Shown: piece by piece, positions 61,332 to 64,000 of the stretch
Numbering within the stretch: the first letter of the stretch is position 1
Layout of the letters: each line of letters opens with the position of its first letter
Source of the DNA: Bacteroidaceae bacterium
Lineage (GTDB): Bacteria > Bacteroidota > Bacteroidia > Bacteroidales > Bacteroidaceae
Reading direction: 5' to 3'
NCBI GenBank assembly: GCA_024398665.1
Contig: JAKSIS010000006.1
Coordinates: forward strand, 1 to 64,000
Length of the DNA stretch: 64,000 nucleotides
Made by a program: the position numbers and the translations under genes
The notes under the pieces: model-generated
Told to the model about the DNA's origin: nothing
The model's input: only the letters and a program-made list of their open reading frames with translations
Databases searched by the model: none

Positions 61332-62594
61332 TCATTTCATGCCCAGAATCTTTCTGTAGCGGTTCAGTATGCGCTGCCCCACCTTGTCCCAGGTTATGGC
61401 ATCGACCTCCTTCTTTCCCTCAACCTTGAGATATTCGTACAGCGACGGATTGTTGCAGATTGAGTATATGGCATCGGCCATGGCATATATGTCCCAGTAG
61501 TCAACCTTGATGCATTTCTCCAGGATTTCAGCGCAGCCGGACTGTTTGGAAATGATTGTCGGCACTTCACACTGCATGGCCTCAAGCGGAGATATGCCGA
61601 ACGGTTCCGACACTGACGGCATTATGTACACGTCACTTGCCTTGAGGCATTCATAGACCTGACGGCCCTTCATGAAACCCGGGAAATGGAAACGGTCTGC
61701 TATGCCGCGTTCGGCGGCCAGGCGTATCATGGCGTTCATCATGTCACCGCTTCCGGCCATGCAGAAACGGATGTCATGAGTACGTTTCAGCACCAGTGCG
61801 GCGGCCTCGACGAAATATTCAGGTCCCTTCTGCATGGTTATGCGGCCCAGGAAAGTCACGACCTTCTCATGCGGTTTCTTCTGCGGCACTATGTCCTGGA
61901 TTTCCTGGGGCAGCGGTTCCACGGCGTTGTGCATTGTGGAGACCTTGCGGGGGTCCTGGTGGTATTTGTTTATTACTGTCTGGCGGGTCAGTTCGCTCAC
62001 GCACATTATGTGGTCAGCATAGTCCATGCCGTTCTTCTCAATGGCATAGACCGTAGGGTTCACATTGCCGCGGCTGCGGTCAAAGTCTGTGGCATGGACG
62101 TGTATGACCAGGGGCTTGCCGCTCACCTGCTTGGCATGTATGCCTGCGGGATATGTAAGCCAGTCATGGGAATGGATTATGTCGAAATCCATGCTGCGCG
62201 CCACGACACCGGCCACTATCGAATAGTTGTTGATCTCCTCATGCAGGTTGTCCGGATACCGGCCCGAGAAGCCTATGCAGCCCAGGTCATCGGTATAGAT
62301 ATTGCTGAAATCGGAATAAATGTGGTCACGGAACGTGAAGTAGTCCTGGGCATCCATCCACGGATACCTGGCCTGGACCGCCTCCTTTGAAGGGTTGCGC
62401 CATACCACAGGCACCGTGTTCATTCCTACAATCTTCATGAAACTGTGGTCCTCGTCGCCCCAGGGCTTGGGCAGGCAGAATGTAATGTCCACGCCGCCCT
62501 GCTGGGCCAGTCCCCTTGTCAATCCGTAGCTGGCCGTACCCAGTCCTCCAAGAATATGGGGCGGGAACTCCCAGCCGAACATCAGCACTTTCAT
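61332..62594 (-). CDS. GT4-type glycosyltransferase of the glycogen cluster
   Basis: 420 residues with two Rossmann domains. Landmarks are FGWEFPPHILGGLGTASYGL (N-terminal glycine-rich loop), HSHDWLTYPAG and the C-terminal EPFGISPLEAMQCEVPTI with the E-x7-E motif. It resembles a bacterial glycogen synthase-like GT4/GT5 enzyme and is the full-length partner in this cluster, unlike the half-length gene at 57775. It is probably the main alpha-glucan synthase here, but the donor sugar is not certain. It lies 6 bp after the debranching enzyme gene. Confidence 0.85.
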   Translation of the reverse strand: MKVLMFGWEFPPHILGGLGTASYGLTRGLAQQGGVDITFCLPKPWGDEDHSFMKIVGMNTVPVVWRNPSKEAVQARYPWMDAQDYFTFRDHIYSDFSNIYTDDLGCIGFSGRYPDNLHEEINNYSIVAGVVARSMDFDIIHSHDWLTYPAGIHAKQVSGKPLVIHVHATDFDRSRGNVNPTVYAIEKNGMDYADHIMCVSELTRQTVINKYHQDPRKVSTMHNAVEPLPQEIQDIVPQKKPHEKVVTFLGRITMQKGPEYFVEAAALVLKRTHDIRFCMAGSGDMMNAMIRLAAERGIADRFHFPGFMKGRQVYECLKASDVYIMPSVSEPFGISPLEAMQCEVPTIISKQSGCAEILEKCIKVDYWDIYAMADAIYSICNNPSLYEYLKVEGKKEVDAITWDKVGQRILNRYRKILGMK

Positions 62595-62600
62595 ATCGTA

Positions 62601-64000
62601 TTACTCAAATTCATTGACAATCTTGATTGTTCTCAGTATCTCGGCCACATTCATGGCGAATGAAACGGCGCCGCGTCCCTTGAACGGAGGGTTGCCGTCA
62701 AAGAGTTCGGGCAGCGAACCCACGCAGTGTGAAGTCATTTCATCCTCATAACCTATCATCTGGCGCTCCACGAATGACAGCCCGCTCATCTTGAAGACCT
62801 TCAGGTACGCCTCGAAATAGAATCCGGCCAGCCACGGCCATGCCGTACCCTGATGATAGGCATAGTCACGCTCACGCTGCGGACCTACGTAATTGGGATT
62901 GTAGCCCAGGCTCTTGGGACTGAGCGAGCGCAGGCCCTTGGGCGTAAGAAGTTCCCTTGTCACAATATCGACTATGGCCTTCTTCTGTTTCAGATCAAGC
63001 GGCGAATAGTCAAGTGCGGCCGCGAATATCTGGTTGGGACGGACGCTCCAGTCAGGAGTGCCGCCGTCCACAAAGTCATACAGATAGCCGTACTGGTTCA
63101 GGAAAGTCCTTACGAATGACTTTCCGGCATTGCCGGCAAGTGTCTCCAGGCGCTTTGCGTAGTCCGGCTTGCCGAACTTGCCCGACAAATCAGCCACGAA
63201 CATCAGCGCATTGTACCACAGCGCGTTTATTTCCACCACATAGCCGGTACGGGGTATCACCGGGACACCGTTTGCGGTGGAATTCATCCATGTCGCAGCC
63301 TTGTCCTTTCCGTTGACGTGGACCAGTCCGTTGCTGTGCACGAAGAAATTGTAGTGGCGGTTGTGGCGCAGGAAGTCAGTGATATCGACCAGCAGCTTGC
63401 CGTACCTGTCCCATGCTTGGCTGTCCGATGTGGCCTTAGCATACTGCTGTATGGCCCATATGCACCACAGCATGACATCCGGGGCATCGGTCTCATATAT
63501 CTGAAGCCTGGACGGACTGCCTTTCATGAAACTGCGCAGGGCGTCCTGTGCGGTGTTCATGGCTGATTCGAACTCCCATTTCTCACCCAGCGCAAGTGTC
63601 AGGCCGGGAAGTGAGATGAACATGTCACGGGCACGGCACTTGAACCAGGGGTATCCGGCCAGGATGTAGTGGCGGCCGTCATACTTGTAATGGAACTGGT
63701 GGGCGGCGTTCTTGAGGCAGTGGTAGAAGTTGTCACGGGGAGTGCGTTCGTTCGCTTCAATGGTGAACGTGCGTTTCAGTCCCTTTGTCTTCACTTCCGA
63801 TATGCCGGCGGAAAAGACTATGCTCTCACCTTTCTTTATATCCATTTCAAAGTAACCGGGCACGTAGAGGTCTTCATTGAACTCATAGCCGCGTTCCAGT
63901 TCCTTTGAATATTCGAACTTGCGGTACCAGTCAGGGCGGTATACGAAACGGTTCTCCTTGCTGAGCTGCATGTACAGGTCAGGATAGCCGGGGTACATGC
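62601..64000 (-). CDS. Glycogen debranching enzyme (amylo-alpha-1,6-glucosidase), N-terminus outside window
   Basis: About 465 residues of the C-terminal part are seen; the gene runs off the window end. The GDE_C (GH133-like) (alpha/alpha)6 barrel has WFKCRARDMFISLPGL, DVMLWCIWAIQQYAK, NQIFAAALDYSPLDL and HQGTAWPWLAGFYFEAYLK. It removes alpha-1,6 branches of glycogen. Together with the GT4 and GH57 genes it forms the glycogen operon typical of Bacteroidetes. Confidence 0.9.
   Translation of the reverse strand, partial: MYPGYPDLYMQLSKENRFVYRPDWYRKFEYSKELERGYEFNEDLYVPGYFEMDIKKGESIVFSAGISEVKTKGLKRTFTIEANERTPRDNFYHCLKNAAHQFHYKYDGRHYILAGYPWFKCRARDMFISLPGLTLALGEKWEFESAMNTAQDALRSFMKGSPSRLQIYETDAPDVMLWCIWAIQQYAKATSDSQAWDRYGKLLVDITDFLRHNRHYNFFVHSNGLVHVNGKDKAATWMNSTANGVPVIPRTGYVVEINALWYNALMFVADLSGKFGKPDYAKRLETLAGNAGKSFVRTFLNQYGYLYDFVDGGTPDWSVRPNQIFAAALDYSPLDLKQKKAIVDIVTRELLTPKGLRSLSPKSLGYNPNYVGPQRERDYAYHQGTAWPWLAGFYFEAYLKVFKMSGLSFVERQMIGYEDEMTSHCVGSLPELFDGNPPFKGRGAVSFAMNVAEILRTIKIVNEFE

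Overview
The window looks like a chromosomal segment from a Bacteroidales bacterium (Bacteroides/Prevotella-like). The signs are Bacteroidetes-type promoters (TAnnTTTG), many SPI- or SPII-exported proteins, TonB-dependent receptors, a DUF4270 lipoprotein, a TPP-riboswitch/TonB/PnuC thiamine uptake operon, a methylmalonyl-CoA decarboxylase cluster and scattered plant-polysaccharide enzymes. No rRNA, tRNA, CRISPR or phage genes were seen.

Layout. 1-260: end of an insertion sequence (IS) copy abutting a truncated NUDIX gene. 261-5.2 kb: carboxylesterase, two outer-membrane proteins and an EttA-like ABC-F protein. 5.3-11.9 kb: a tightly packed operon with aroB, aroA and aroQ of the shikimate pathway, a GNAT-like protein, a YihY/BrkB membrane protein and a second ABC-F ATPase. 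11.9-13.8 kb: SDR and VOC pair. 14-23 kb: pectin/arabinan-type enzymes (GH54, two GH43), a VKOR-DsbA fusion and a three-module surface protein. 23-26 kb: thiamine uptake under a TPP riboswitch. 26.2-32.5 kb: DUF3078, an EamA transporter, then an alpha-oxoamine synthase, a threonine-synthase-like enzyme and a carboxyltransferase.

32.5-34.3 kb is a repeat island around a divergent REP-associated tyrosine transposase (RAYT). It is followed by a PL11 rhamnogalacturonan lyase and a five-gene heterodisulfide-reductase-like complex (36.3-41.3 kb) divergent from tatAC. 42.5-47.6 kb: nitroreductase, DUF2520, KdsC-like, Maf and a double GH43/CBM protein in one operon. 47.6-54.5 kb: a TonB receptor, then methylmalonyl-CoA epimerase and the Na+-pumping decarboxylase subunits, including a carrier with two biotinyl domains. 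54.5-56.3 kb: a complete IS1634-family element flanked by a 39-bp direct repeat that duplicates a terminator. 56.3-64 kb: DUF4270 lipoprotein, half-length glycogen synthase, panC-panD, and a GH57/GT4/debranching-enzyme glycogen cluster cut by the window end.

Several genes work together. Mce and the decarboxylase subunits convert methylmalonyl-CoA to propionyl-CoA and would couple this to Na+ export. The riboswitch operon imports thiamine. The glycogen genes form one unit. The pectin enzymes are dispersed and lack a SusCD pair here. Most unusual are the Hdr-like membrane complex, the RAYT with its repeat families, the palindromes that supply stop codons at gene 3' ends, the long IS target duplication and the dual-biotin carrier.
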